Shown here piece by piece: positions 17,190 through 28,000 of a stretch of 64,000 bases of DNA (position 1 is the first letter of the stretch; every line of letters begins with the position of its first letter). This DNA is from an uncultured Pseudomonadota bacterium. Its GTDB lineage: Bacteria > Pseudomonadota > Gammaproteobacteria > Methylococcales > Methylomonadaceae. Where the stretch lies: assembly GCA_903928965.1 (NCBI GenBank), contig CAIYSZ010000025.1:1-64000 (forward strand), given 5' to 3'. The notes beneath the pieces were generated by a model. That model was not told the origin of the DNA, searched no databases, and saw nothing but the letters and a program-made list of their open reading frames with translations. Made by a program: the position numbers and the translations under genes.

Positions 17190-19520
17190 TTATTCTCCTA
17201 CCGTGGTCATTTGTTTTTGCAACACTTCATCACCCGCGTCAAGCACCACAACAACAGCGGCCACGCCCATCAATTCATCATCGGCCACCGCTAGGCTAGC
17301 CTTACTCTCTTTTAACGACTTAACGCTGGAAACAATAGACGTCGAGGCCAAGGCGGCCTTGCTGCGAATATCAACGCGCAAATCATCCGACGCGCCATCA
17401 ACAATTACAGTACAACGCAGCCCCTTCCAGGTTACGGATTGAATACTGACTAAATTGGCGGCTTCAATGGCGCCCGCGCAATCTAGTTGTATTACCGGCG
17501 CCAGACATTCTTGCAAACTAAGGCCGCCATGCGCGTATTCCATGCCAGCGATAAAACAAGACACCCCAGGCGCAAACGCCACCTGCACATCATGATGCCA
17601 ATCCCAGCCAAAAGTCAGTGGGGCAGCGTGCGCGCTATCCTTCAATATTGCGCAACGGCCCCAGCGCGTTTCCACCTGATGCTTGGCTAATTCCGATTTA
17701 GGCAAACCACCCGGCATCAACAGCCAACCATGATCGGTCACGATGCGCATGCGCCGCCAACCCGCATCAAGCAGTTCAACAACGCGCTCTAAAACCTGAT
17801 TAAGTTGGCTATCAAGATCACGCGCCAAGCGCACCCCATGTTCATGCCCATAATGGTCCAGATCCCCAACTTCCGTCCAAGCCAGACCTTGCGGATCACC
17901 CGTCTCATGTTTGTCTAGCGCTTGCACGCCATGTTCGCTTAACAGCTTGCGAAAATTGAAGCCGGATAGCGGCTTGCCGTCCGCGGCAACCCTAGGCTCG
18001 AACTCCAAATCCTCCACCGCACCCGTAATGTATTCAGTCACCGGCGAACACCAGGCTTTTCCTGACGCCGTGACAGAAGGTAAACTGGTCCAGCGCGCCG
18101 AGAGACTAGCGTTACCGAAATCGTCAAGCTTTTGCTTAAGCAGTATCGCCGCATCATAACGCAAGCCATCCACGAAAACCGTACACGTTCCAGCAGCAAC
18201 CATGTCCGACGCTATCAAGGGTAAACCACCCACGGCCTTGGCGGCCTCTTGCAATCGGCGCGCCGTCTCATCTAGCCACGGCATATACATTACACGCAAC
18301 GCCGTGCCCACTGCCTCCAAATCGGCCTTTGCCTGCACACAAGCCAACGCGCGCAACGCCGCCAAGTCAACATTCCAGCCACTAAGCTGGTAACTATTGG
18401 CCAATTCGGCAGGCGTTTGACCAATCGGCAAGCTAGCGCTACCCTTGGCCACCTCAACCAAATATTCTAGCGCGGCGGCCAATGGGGCACGCCCCATGCG
18501 TATCCACAACCAGGCACGGCGCATGCCGTGTTCCTCTTCAGCCGCCAAAATAGCCGCGCGTGCCTGAGACGCATCCATGCCAGCGGATGCCGATAAGCTA
18601 GCGCGCAAGGAGCATTCACTTTGCTCGTTAACTTGCGGATAACCCGCCAACACAGCATAATCCGGAAATAAATCCCAATGCGGCGCGGGAAGCTTGGCCA
18701 ACCAATCAAACACACTAGGAAAGCTTGCAAATGAATCCTGATACAGCTCGGCGACAGCCGCCCATTTACCATGACCTTTAGCCAAACGCTCGGTCGCCGC
18801 CAGCACGCCATCCGTCACCGGATCGAAACCGAAATCCGATTTACAGCGTTTGACAAACACCGCCCACAACACATCCCCCCATTGCTGGCGCGAGACTTCC
18901 GGTTGATTCATCCACAGCAGCACATCGCGATTGGGATTTGGGGCCAGGAAACCGAGCAGCCATTCCGAATTAATGACGCGCCCCTGCAGATCATCCAAAT
19001 TGCACTCTAATAGCAACCCCGCCCGCAAAGCCTGCGCCAATGCCTCCTGAGTCGCCTTGTCCTGAGCTACATTTAAACCCAAACCACCATTTTTCGACGC
19101 CAGAAAAGCGCTCACTGTCCAATCCTTAGCGTTGGCCTGACTCCAGAACACGCCACGATACTGTAATTCCGCCAAAGGTTGCAGGTCGCGCGGGCAGCTT
19201 TCTATGGCGCGCAATTCGGCACGACTCACGCCGGGCAAATAGATCACCGGGACGCCATCAAACTGAACCTCGGGCAGCAGGCCGGCAATCGCGCACTTAA
19301 GCCAGATGGCTGGGCCGCTGCGTTGCTCGGGAAAATAGGCGCCAAGTACGAATAAGCCGGGCATTAAAGCCGTCAAGGCAGGTACGGCGGATTGCCACTG
19401 ACCGTCCTTATCCGGCCACAAAATGGCGGCAACCGGCGCGGACGTCTGTGAATTGCCTTTTGCGCAAGCGTTCAAGGCTGCCCGCAGCGCATCAGCCAGT
19501 GATTGACGACTAATTGTCAT
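17190..19520 (-). CDS. pglZ: BREX protein PglZ (alkaline-phosphatase-fold)
   Basis: 776 residues. The PglZ domain begins around residue 445 with TVFVDGLRYDAA (Asp451, Asp456) and continues to RIVTDHGWLLMPGG (Asp596, His597), the metal-binding signatures of the alkaline-phosphatase superfamily. The N-terminal 400 residues are helical and Ala/Leu-rich. PglZ is the defining core protein of BREX and associates with the methyltransferase and BrxB. Its ATG overlaps the TGA of the upstream HNH gene (ATGA), which ties the inserted module translationally to the BREX core. It is followed immediately by brxL. Confidence 0.94.
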   Translation of the reverse strand: MTISRQSLADALRAALNACAKGNSQTSAPVAAILWPDKDGQWQSAVPALTALMPGLFVLGAYFPEQRSGPAIWLKCAIAGLLPEVQFDGVPVIYLPGVSRAELRAIESCPRDLQPLAELQYRGVFWSQANAKDWTVSAFLASKNGGLGLNVAQDKATQEALAQALRAGLLLECNLDDLQGRVINSEWLLGFLAPNPNRDVLLWMNQPEVSRQQWGDVLWAVFVKRCKSDFGFDPVTDGVLAATERLAKGHGKWAAVAELYQDSFASFPSVFDWLAKLPAPHWDLFPDYAVLAGYPQVNEQSECSLRASLSASAGMDASQARAAILAAEEEHGMRRAWLWIRMGRAPLAAALEYLVEVAKGSASLPIGQTPAELANSYQLSGWNVDLAALRALACVQAKADLEAVGTALRVMYMPWLDETARRLQEAAKAVGGLPLIASDMVAAGTCTVFVDGLRYDAAILLKQKLDDFGNASLSARWTSLPSVTASGKAWCSPVTEYITGAVEDLEFEPRVAADGKPLSGFNFRKLLSEHGVQALDKHETGDPQGLAWTEVGDLDHYGHEHGVRLARDLDSQLNQVLERVVELLDAGWRRMRIVTDHGWLLMPGGLPKSELAKHQVETRWGRCAILKDSAHAAPLTFGWDWHHDVQVAFAPGVSCFIAGMEYAHGGLSLQECLAPVIQLDCAGAIEAANLVSIQSVTWKGLRCTVIVDGASDDLRVDIRSKAALASTSIVSSVKSLKESKASLAVADDELMGVAAVVVVLDAGDEVLQKQMTTVGE

Positions 19521-20122
19521 AGCAACCCCTGGCGTTGGGCTTCATACCAGACAAACGGAGAAAGCTGCTTCAGCATCTGCACATGCTTGTGTTGCAAATA
19601 CAGATAATAATGATTCAGCCGCATCCGGTTATGCTCCGGACTGTCAAGCTTCAACCGCTCAATGGTTTTACGCGCGAGCTCGGCGGCAAGTTTATTGAGA
19701 TTTGGATTAGGCGAAATCTCGCCGCTGGCCAAGTTCAAGACGAAGGTGTCCGCCGCCAAGCCAATAGGGTCCAGCACGTCGTCGTACTTGTTTTTATTCC
19801 GATTGGGGCCTAGGCAGGACAATCGGTAATTCGACCACTCATAGGCTTGACCGGCATCCTTGGATTTAGCTACAAAATGATCGGTCGAACTGGCTCCCGT
19901 TACCCACTCAAAGTAGATGGCCAGATAGGCGCAGACGCCGCCGTAAGCCTCCCAGAGCGCTTTATTTGAATGCGTCCAATAAGCCTCAATTTTGGTTTTA
20001 CTTGGCACGGGCCCGTTCGGGGCTATCCCATACGTCGCAAGCCACTTCAGTCCTGGCTGCCTGACTTTTGCATCAAAATCCGCCGGTTCCGGCTGTGGAC
20101 TAACAGGAATCATTCCAGCCAT
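19517..20122 (-). CDS. HNH-type nuclease, Septu PtuB-like
   Basis: 201 residues. The HNH core is visible as STDHFVAKS (Asp81, His82), then EWSNYRLSC (Asn98) and GPNRNKNKYDD (Asn at about 107-111). A CAY motif upstream (GVCAYLAIYF) resembles that of PtuB-type nucleases, but the zinc-binding CxxC pattern is incomplete. Paired with an upstream AAA ATPase, the arrangement matches the PtuA-PtuB (Septu) type, in which the ATPase restrains the nuclease until phage infection. It overlaps the ATPase stop by 13 nt and the pglZ start by 4 nt. The assignment to Septu rests on architecture, not on a search. Confidence 0.7.
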   Translation of the reverse strand: MAGMIPVSPQPEPADFDAKVRQPGLKWLATYGIAPNGPVPSKTKIEAYWTHSNKALWEAYGGVCAYLAIYFEWVTGASSTDHFVAKSKDAGQAYEWSNYRLSCLGPNRNKNKYDDVLDPIGLAADTFVLNLASGEISPNPNLNKLAAELARKTIERLKLDSPEHNRMRLNHYYLYLQHKHVQMLKQLSPFVWYEAQRQGLL

Positions 20123-21396
20123 CCCTTAGTCTTGCAGACATAGCGCCAATTAAATAAAAAGTTATCGGTCGGGCTTAACGCATTAATCAACGCTGCATGC
20201 ATGGCCTTGATCGCCTTGAGGTCTGGATCAGTCCTATCCAACAACTTGGCGGCTTCTTTGACCAATGCTTCGTATTCGACGGGGCGTCCACTCGCTAAAT
20301 CAAAGGCTTCACTCATCAGCCAGCCATCAGCATCGCCACGCTTTTCAAACGGACGGCGCGTCAACATCACACGCTTGCGTTCCAAATCTAAATCCCACCA
20401 AGCATCCAAGGCAGCATCAAACAACGGCTCCGCCGAAGCCATCACCAATGGCGAATGGGTTGCCGCAATCAATTGCAACTCCGCATTATTTTGTTTTACT
20501 AAAGTCCTAGCTACAGCCAGCAATGCCGGTATGATTTTACGCTGCCATTGCGGATGCAAATGGGACTCGACTTCGTCAATCAGCAACACCAGTTGTCGGC
20601 TTGGCTCTTCGTTCAGGAATTTAGCCGCCTTGCAATGTTCTTCCCAGGCCCAAACCAATACATAAGCCAGCGCAAGAATTCTGCGAATTCCGGCCGAGGC
20701 ATGCAATACAGCTACTTCCTGTCCATAAGGCATGCGAATAGTCGGGATGTCGCGCACATCATCCAGACTAATCCGTTTGAGTGCGCCAGGAACCAGCTGT
20801 TCTTTTTCAGATGGAGAAAGCGCAGCCAAAACCTTTTTCAACATGGCGTAAGCAGCGCTATTTTCCTTTTGCCAGCCAGCCCAATCCATCACCAGACCCA
20901 AACAAAGACGCTTGCCATCGTTATCCTCCAGGCCATCCCATACTTCGGCAGGGTTAAACACATAGGCAGGCGCCCGCTCTTGCACGTCCACATCGTTTTG
21001 AGTACGCCAGTAATTGCGCGCCGGGTCCCAAACCGCAAAGCTACCGTCCGACATGGCGTAGAATACCAGCCCCGGATTGGCGGGACGACCGGGCCTGCCA
21101 GTCTACGCTTGTTCACGCGGGCGGTACTCACTAACATAGTCCTCGGTCTTCACCTTACTGGTGAATGAAAAGCCAATAGTCGCCAGACCTTCCTTGGCCG
21201 GTAAGGCGCAACGACCCGCGGTTAGACGTGGATTGACCTCGCCCGGCCAGCGCCGCGTCATGGCCCACCAAGCGATATCCAGCAAAAAACTTTTACCTAG
21301 GCCGTTATCGCCGGTTATCAGATTGAGTCGTGGCGCTAATTCAAGCTCAAGCTTAGCGGCAGGCCCGACGTTATGGATTTGCAAATGTTTTAGCAT
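20110..21396 (-). pseudogene. AAA ATPase (Septu PtuA-like) interrupted by an in-frame TAG
   Basis: One reading frame of 428 codons with a single TAG at 21105-21103 (codon 98). Codons before it encode the ATPase N-terminus with Walker A GDNGLGKS (29-36). Codons after it continue without shift (TGRPGRPANPGLVFYA, then an internal ATG at 21054), with an ABC-like signature ASAGIRR, Walker B LVLLIDEVESHLHP (about residues 268-281) and the switch His in IAATHS. Nothing else is damaged, so a point change of a tryptophan codon (TGG to TAG) between GlnAla and ThrGly is likely. The 314-residue downstream piece lacks Walker A. It is preceded by AGAGGAG before the ATG at 21396 and coupled to the HNH gene. 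Alternatives are sequencing error or amber readthrough. Confidence 0.8.
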
Positions 21397-21426
21397 CGGG
21401 AAACTCCTCTAGCGGCTTATTTAAAC

Positions 21427-23337
21427 TCATTCACTAGACTCCAGTAAACCCATCTCAAACAGGAAGCGCGATGGGGCCTTACTCCAGCCGTTGTATCTTT
21501 CGCTGTAACTCATTGTGAGCGTTTCGATGGTTCGAGTGATGGCAACAAAGCAGTTCCTGCGTTCTTCCTGCATCTCCCGGCTGTCATCCCCTGACTTCTT
21601 ACTCTGGAAAGAGGGCAGTTGGTCCTCGGACATTCCGATCAGATAGACATGCGCAAACTCCAACCCTTTCGAACTGTGAATAGTCAGGCAGCGGACTGCG
21701 TTTGAAGGAGCCTCCGGAGTTTTGTTCGCCAATGCAAGCTCTTGCAGAAATTGCCCCAAGGACAACGAGTAAGCATCAGCTTCATCACCAATCTCGCGAA
21801 TGATACTTTGCCAAACAGATCGCTCCGTTGTGTACTCAGCGTACTGTTCATCCCGACCATTTCCAATCTCATCTTCGACATGATCGAAATAAGCTAAAGC
21901 TAACCGGATAAATACTACGTACTGGCCTCGAACCAAAGCCAAGACTGCTTGTTGAAGTTCTTTGGGTACAGCCGGAGTATTCATAACCAGCGCGCCAAGC
22001 GCCTCTAATTGATCGCCATTCAACGCAGCCGAGAAACTTGCGAGATCTTCTTCATTCGAATCCTGCTCTACACAGTCTGACAGAGCCTTAGTTACGGTGG
22101 ACGCCAAGTCGTCGTCTGACCGGACCAGCGCCAATTTCAAGGCGGAAGTCACAAAGCGCATTGGGGCACTCTCAAATTGGGACTTACGGCGTTGGACATG
22201 GCTAGGAATCGACAACGCATCTAGCGCTTTTTGTACTCGTTCCAAAAGCTTGGTGGCCCGCGCCAAGACGACAATTTCTGACGGACGCACACCGCTCTCC
22301 AGCCGCGCAGCCACAAGTTCTGCTATGCCTTGCGCCTCTAACTGATCGCTCTCAAAGGCCAGAATTTCTATAGGGTTTGAGCCAGTGCCTGCTTTCATTG
22401 AGAGCAACGGCTTTTTGTCTGGTGACCGTTCGCCGTTGTGTACGATCAGTGCGTTCGCCAGGGCAACCACCTCCGGAGGGCATCGATAGTTTTCGGGCAA
22501 TTGAATAGTGGTCAGGTCGTAGTGTTTTTCCAGTTCTCTTACGCGGGTCGGACTCGCACCATTCCATTGGTAAATCACTTGGTCGTCATCGCCTACGATG
22601 AAGACGTTTGCATCTTTATCAGGAGCAAGAGCACGAAGCACATGGTACTGTGCGACATTAGTGTCTTGGAACTCGTCCACACAGATGTAGCGGTAAACCG
22701 TTCTTAACTGCTTGCTGACGCGCGGCCGGTCGCGAAGCAATTCCTCGCAGAAGTATAGAATGGACCCGTAATCTAGGCAATTCTGCTGTTTCAAAAGTTC
22801 TTTGTAACGGACGAAGAGGGTTTGAAGCTGTTGGCCAACCTCGGGGTCCTTTAACAACGAAGGAATTTTAGCGTCAGGTGTGACATTTCTCAGTAGAAAA
22901 TCAATGGCTGTCAGTGCTTTTTCCGCGGATACGAATTTTGTAAGCTCGTCAGCCTTGTCTTCCAACACTGACTTGATAATTCCGACACGCTCGGACTCTT
23001 CAAGGATTTCGAAGTCCGGACTCAGTCCAAAATGACTGCCATGTTGCCTTAGAATATCCGTCGCAAACGAATGGAAAGTCGTTAGCAGAACCCTGTCTTT
23101 TGCTTCTGGCACCAACTTCAGCAGACGTTCTCGCATTTCTGCTGCGGCCTTCCTTGTGAATGTAAGACAGAGAATTCGAAATGATTCTTCGCGACCCTCT
23201 TCGACAAGTCGTGCAACACGTGAAGTAAGGGTAGCAGTCTTACCGGAGCCTGGCCCTGCCAGAACGAGGAGAGGACCAGTGTTCCATTGGGCTGCAGCGA
23301 GCTGATTTGAGTTGAGCTTATTTAGGTAGTCCATCAT
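21427..23337 (-). CDS. gajB: UvrD/Rep-type helicase, Gabija GajB-like
   Basis: 636 residues of superfamily 1A helicase. Motif I AGPGSGKT (27-34), motif Ia LTFTRKAAAEM, motif II VDEFQDTN, motif III VGDDDQVIYQWNGA, motif IV region LPENYRCP, and motif V/VI region CLTIHSSKGLEFAHV are all present. In Gabija, the GajB helicase-like subunit works with the OLD-family nuclease GajA; bacillus GajB is shorter (about 490). Its ATG overlaps the TGA of the OLD gene by 4 nt (ATGA), strongly indicating a pair. A general UvrD repair role is less likely given this coupling and the position inside BREX. Confidence 0.8.
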   Translation of the reverse strand: MMDYLNKLNSNQLAAAQWNTGPLLVLAGPGSGKTATLTSRVARLVEEGREESFRILCLTFTRKAAAEMRERLLKLVPEAKDRVLLTTFHSFATDILRQHGSHFGLSPDFEILEESERVGIIKSVLEDKADELTKFVSAEKALTAIDFLLRNVTPDAKIPSLLKDPEVGQQLQTLFVRYKELLKQQNCLDYGSILYFCEELLRDRPRVSKQLRTVYRYICVDEFQDTNVAQYHVLRALAPDKDANVFIVGDDDQVIYQWNGASPTRVRELEKHYDLTTIQLPENYRCPPEVVALANALIVHNGERSPDKKPLLSMKAGTGSNPIEILAFESDQLEAQGIAELVAARLESGVRPSEIVVLARATKLLERVQKALDALSIPSHVQRRKSQFESAPMRFVTSALKLALVRSDDDLASTVTKALSDCVEQDSNEEDLASFSAALNGDQLEALGALVMNTPAVPKELQQAVLALVRGQYVVFIRLALAYFDHVEDEIGNGRDEQYAEYTTERSVWQSIIREIGDEADAYSLSLGQFLQELALANKTPEAPSNAVRCLTIHSSKGLEFAHVYLIGMSEDQLPSFQSKKSGDDSREMQEERRNCFVAITRTIETLTMSYSERYNGWSKAPSRFLFEMGLLESSE

Positions 23338-25061
23338 TGCCTCCTGGCGAGGGCTACAGCCTTAATGACAGCGCCCTTTAATGCTTTTGGGACAGAGCCT
23401 ACTCCACGTTGACGCATTGCCTCAACAACAGCATATGCGGCAGTAGGCTTGTCCGGAATACACTTGATGAGTTGTTCGGCGTATGCAGGGTCGCCTGGAG
23501 CAACTTTCAGTTTGGCCAGCTTCTTAGCTGGAACTGCTATGGCCTCATATACGTCGAGAAATCCGTTTGCAGCTAGGTAGGGTTCGATTGATGCAGCGTT
23601 GGTCAGGACCGATATGTGCCGCCAACGGCGCTTTGGAGAATCAGGGACTCGGTCTTCAGCCTTATTGACGTCGCTAGCACCTTGGTCATCGGCATCAGTT
23701 AGACAATGCCAAGAAATTCCCAGGGCGTTGGCTGCATCCAGAAAGTAGTCGATGTCGCCCAATCGGTACTCGAGGCATCGAACACCAGCTTGCTCAAGGT
23801 CAAGGCCAAGCACCTCCGCCACGCCAGCGAACAGAATAGCTTCGGTCTCCCCCTCACCCAGCAGCCAACAACGGGCGAAAAAAAGCTCGCCGCGCGTCCG
23901 GCGGACCAGGAAGTCAAATTTTCTTTGATCGCGGGGATTCAACGCGCCAGCGGCAATGGCACCCACCTTGACTTGCCCGCGGGATTTGTAGATTCTTCGT
24001 ATTGCGGTCAGGTCGACCTCTGAAAGTAGGTCGCCCGAGTGCGTGGCAATCAGCTTCTGGCCGTCTATGTCCCGAATAGTCTTCCAAAGTGCCCTGACGG
24101 CATTTGGATGCAAGTGTGCCTCTGGCTCTTCCAGTGCAACAATGGGCTTGGATTCATTTACACCTTGCTTCCTTGCCAGCTCAGATTTAAGGAAGGCATC
24201 GAACAGCATTAGTACCGTTAAACTTTGGGTGCCTTCTCCATGTCGTCCAATGGGCAATCGTGCTCCAGTAGCTGAAGCGATGCTGACCTGGGTTCGATTC
24301 AACATGTCGAATACCCTCGCCGGGATAGCATCGACGTTGACGACATCCTGCCCACCAAGCGCTACCAACTCTTGTATCTTTGCCAAGTGTTCTCGAACGC
24401 CCTTGAATGTGCCATGCGCTTCGATAATTTGGGCGTTTATGTCCTCAAGCTGCGCTTCGATGCTCGCCTTGGTTGCTTCATCAATCTGAGAGTTTTTGAC
24501 GAATGGCGACCAGAACTGGGACGTGCGGGAAAACTCTTTGCCAGCATCACGCAATGCAGATAGGTAGAAAAGAGGGCGCAATTGCTGAAGGTTTGCCAGC
24601 CGGCCCCGGTTCTTCGCTGGCAACGGACTACCGACAGCATCGAGAAACTCAAACGAGGTATCTATGTCTTGCGTTACCCTCGAGTACTCAGCGCTAACCC
24701 GTAATTGAACCCGATTCCGGTCATCTGGTGGAACTAGGGCTATCACGCCACCGTCGCCTCCAAGCCGTTGTTCCACTTCCTCTGGCCATTCACCTGCGGT
24801 CTTTTCCTCAAATGTCAACGTGATAACAATAGGAGGTGCGGTGCTAGGGTCCGCAGCAGGATTTGAGAAATGCAAATCAAATTCCTCAAACGGAGAAACA
24901 CGGCCTGAAGAACGTAACAAAGATAGGCATGCACGCAATGCATGCAGCACGGTGGTTTTACCGCAGTTGTTTTCACCAACCAGTACTATTGTAGGCGCTA
25001 GTTCTAGCTCAAGTGATTTGATGCCTCGGTAGTTTTCTATTTTTAGGTTGGTCAATAGCAT
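23334..25061 (-). CDS. gajA: OLD-family ATP-dependent nuclease with TOPRIM domain, Gabija GajA-like
   Basis: 575 residues, close to the 578 of known GajA. The N-terminal ATPase has Walker A GENNCGKT (29-36) and Walker B region VALEEPEAHLHP (308-319), with IATHSGD after it. The C-terminal TOPRIM has GEGETEA (402-408) and LTDADDQG (454-461, the DxD pair), the metal-binding residues of OLD nucleases. GajA nicks DNA when nucleotide pools fall during infection. ATG 25061 shares one base with the pglX TGA (TGATG), so it is co-translated with BREX genes. Pairing with a UvrD-like helicase supports Gabija over a stand-alone OLD exonuclease. Confidence 0.82.
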   Translation of the reverse strand: MLLTNLKIENYRGIKSLELELAPTIVLVGENNCGKTTVLHALRACLSLLRSSGRVSPFEEFDLHFSNPAADPSTAPPIVITLTFEEKTAGEWPEEVEQRLGGDGGVIALVPPDDRNRVQLRVSAEYSRVTQDIDTSFEFLDAVGSPLPAKNRGRLANLQQLRPLFYLSALRDAGKEFSRTSQFWSPFVKNSQIDEATKASIEAQLEDINAQIIEAHGTFKGVREHLAKIQELVALGGQDVVNVDAIPARVFDMLNRTQVSIASATGARLPIGRHGEGTQSLTVLMLFDAFLKSELARKQGVNESKPIVALEEPEAHLHPNAVRALWKTIRDIDGQKLIATHSGDLLSEVDLTAIRRIYKSRGQVKVGAIAAGALNPRDQRKFDFLVRRTRGELFFARCWLLGEGETEAILFAGVAEVLGLDLEQAGVRCLEYRLGDIDYFLDAANALGISWHCLTDADDQGASDVNKAEDRVPDSPKRRWRHISVLTNAASIEPYLAANGFLDVYEAIAVPAKKLAKLKVAPGDPAYAEQLIKCIPDKPTAAYAVVEAMRQRGVGSVPKALKGAVIKAVALARRQ

Positions 25062-28000
25062 CAAGTTTCCCCTTTAGCCGCGCGTTTCTCGGCCACCGTC
25101 AAATGATAATCATTAATCCGCTCACCGTGAAACTCCTGAAACCACGGCGCGCTAGCCACATCCTTGCCTCTATCCTTGTCCCAACTAATATTGAGCTTGG
25201 GCTTTTTGTTATGCCGCAACACCTCGGCGGTCATGAATGGGCGGATGTTCAACCGCACCCCGTCATTCAAATCCGGGTTCCAACCTATGGGCTGGTCGGC
25301 CAGCGGCTTCCAGCGCACAAAAATATCATACGGCGGCTCGCCTTCCAGGATCAGTTGCAGGCGGCGCTTCAAGTCTTGGGCGGCAGCCAAGCGGGTTTGC
25401 GCGCCGTCCACCCCGTCGCGCGCGCCAGCCTCTTGTTGCCGTATCCAGTCGCCCAAATAAGTGTGAATCAACCGCTCCAAATTCCTGGCGTCCAGCTTAT
25501 GGTAGTTCACCAGCGCGGCGAAGCCATCCTTCAACCCATCCCAGACATGCCAAATAAACGGCCGGTGGTGAAAACGCTTGGCGTGCTGCTCAAAAAACTT
25601 GTCGCGCAGCCACACCTCCAACCCCTTGCCGGCGCAGCCGGCGTCCGCCAGCAGCTTGTCCAATACCGAGGGCTTCCAGCTACCGGGCCGCACCGTTTCC
25701 CAGGCGGCGATCAACAGCTTGAGCAAGCGCTCATGCGCCGCCGGCTCGCCGCGCACCGAGGGCAGGCAGACAATGCCGTCGTCGTCGGTGTGCTCGGCCA
25801 GCTTCTCGCACTGAGCTATCCAGGCGCGCGCTTCATCGGCTAGCTCCATGTCCAGGTCGGTCTCGGCTGGCCAGTGGTAGCCGATTAACCGCGCCACCGC
25901 CACTTGCAGCGGGTCGGTGGCCGGTTGCGGGTGGCCGTGGAATAGCCATTGGGTGGGGTCGTCGGAATAGGGCTTGGGTAGGCCGTTGGGGAAGATCTCC
26001 GAGGCCAAATACCTCCAGTGAGCCAAGTCCACAGTAACCTCGACGAAGCTTTGGTCAGTAATCTTCAGTTGTTGATTAAATGAGCGCACATCATCATGAA
26101 AACTCGATGACGACATGTAAACCCAAAGCGCAGATGTGTCTGTTGAATTCGACGGGATGACGACACTGATGTTATTGTCGAACAAAGTTCCCTGGTACAG
26201 ACTGACCGGTAGCTTCCCGGTTGACGTTATCGCAATGCCGTGACGCCCCCATGCGTCGCCTCCCCTGAGCCATGAACCAACCTGGTTCTCGCCCAGGCGT
26301 TCCTCTAAGTAAGACAAGAATTCTCCTTCTCCACGTTGCCAATAAAAGACCTGAGACATGCCAGAAAACATCTGCGAACTGATAACAGTGCTTTGCTGAA
26401 ACACCCATGTTTCTTTGGACAGGGTGACTTCCCAGAATGTTTTACCGAACCGGTTGTAGTCACCGGAGCAGATTCCCAGATGGCTTGTCGCGTGGAGGTT
26501 AAGCAAAGTTCCCTTAACTCCCTCGGCCAAAATGACGCGTGCATCAGGATTACCCAGTTGTCCGTGTTGACTTACCATAAACATAACTTCCAGGCGAAGG
26601 CATTCAGCCTTTTCTTGCGTGCTCAAGGACGCGCTGGCATCCACACCAATCATCTGAAAGCCTTCGACTGCTCGTTCGCGGGTCTGGGTAAGCAGGATTG
26701 CTTGCACCACCTCGCCGCTGATGGTTTCAAACGCCCCAGGCCCTAACCGCGCTAGCAAATTCCATTGCACGCTCTTAAGCAAAGACTCGCGCTGCTTTTT
26801 ATAACTAGTCAGAAACAACCAATTCTGCGGCATCACAATTTGCACCACCCCGGCGCCGTGGTCGCGGCTCAGCTCCAAACAGCGCTCCAGAAACACATTG
26901 GCCAAGTCGTTCTTGGCTTGCGGGTAATGCGCCACGCAGTAATCTTTGAGCAGGTCGTTTTGCTTGCCGCGCGCCAAATAGGGCACATTGGTCACTACCA
27001 AGTGATAGCGGTCACCTAACAGCCGGGCCGCATCCAGTAAGCCCTTGGCGGTAAGCGCCAAGTCCCAGCCATCATCCTGCGATTCGCCAGCCTGTCCCGG
27101 CAAGGTAGCCGGACGCTCGGTCGCCAGCGCGCGCTCCAGCAATTCACGCAAGGCGTCAACGCTAGAGGTAGCCAAATCGTTGCGCAATACGCGCGCCGGG
27201 TCCAGTAAACTGCCCAGCAGCGGCGCTTGGGCAAAGCCTGCGTGCAGCAACTTTAATTCCTGCCGCGCTATGTCGGCGTCGGGCCAGTCGTTTGGAACCA
27301 AGGCCATCCAATTCTCGGGCTTGGCCGCCACCTTTAGGCCGCAACAGGCAATGCGCGGCGCGGGCATCTCGGCGCGCACGCCTAATGGCTGGCCGTTTTC
27401 GTCCGGGAAGCGCCAGGCCGCCAGCGCCAGCGCGAAAACAGCGATTTCCACGCAACGCGGGTCTAGCTCCAGCCCGTGCAGATTGTCCGCCAGCACCGCG
27501 TCCACCGCCTGCTTGGCGCTTAAACCTTCCTCCGCCATGCGCATCGGAACCAGCATCAAAAACGCCGCCACCAAAAAGTGGCCCGAACCGCAGCAAGGGT
27601 CTAGCAATTTGAATTCATCCAACTGGTTTGGCCAGCCTTCGAATTTACCGGCGGCGGGCGCGCCGTCGTCCAGCGTGCGCAAATAGGTTAGTGGAAATGG
27701 GCAGGTCTTGCCGGGGTGGCGCGTCACCCACCAAGCGCCCAGCGAGTTGTGCAGTAAAAAATCCACCATGTAGGGCTCGGTAAACAACTGCGTCACGGCG
27801 GGCAATTCGTCGGCGCCGATCTTCACTTCCGCGGCGTTCACCTCGTCCTTGCGTTTGGCTTGCCAGAACTGATACACCCAGCCCAGGCTATCGCTAGCCT
27901 GGAACACCTCCGGCGGCAATGCCGCCAGCAGCCGCTCCAGCGCGCGTTGCTGCTCGGGGGCGAAAACCAGCTCAAATACCGGGCTTTGCGGCTTGAACAC

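Noticed and set aside
21103-21105. Amber codon read as an amino acid by an altered genetic code
   Set aside because: TAG is the natural stop of other genes in the window (for example at 6221-6223 and 53653-53655), so general reassignment is excluded.
25103-25843. 246-codon plus-strand frame opposite pglX
   Set aside because: It lies wholly antisense to a well-supported methyltransferase gene and its translation has no recognisable domain; it reflects the GC-rich codon pattern of the real gene.
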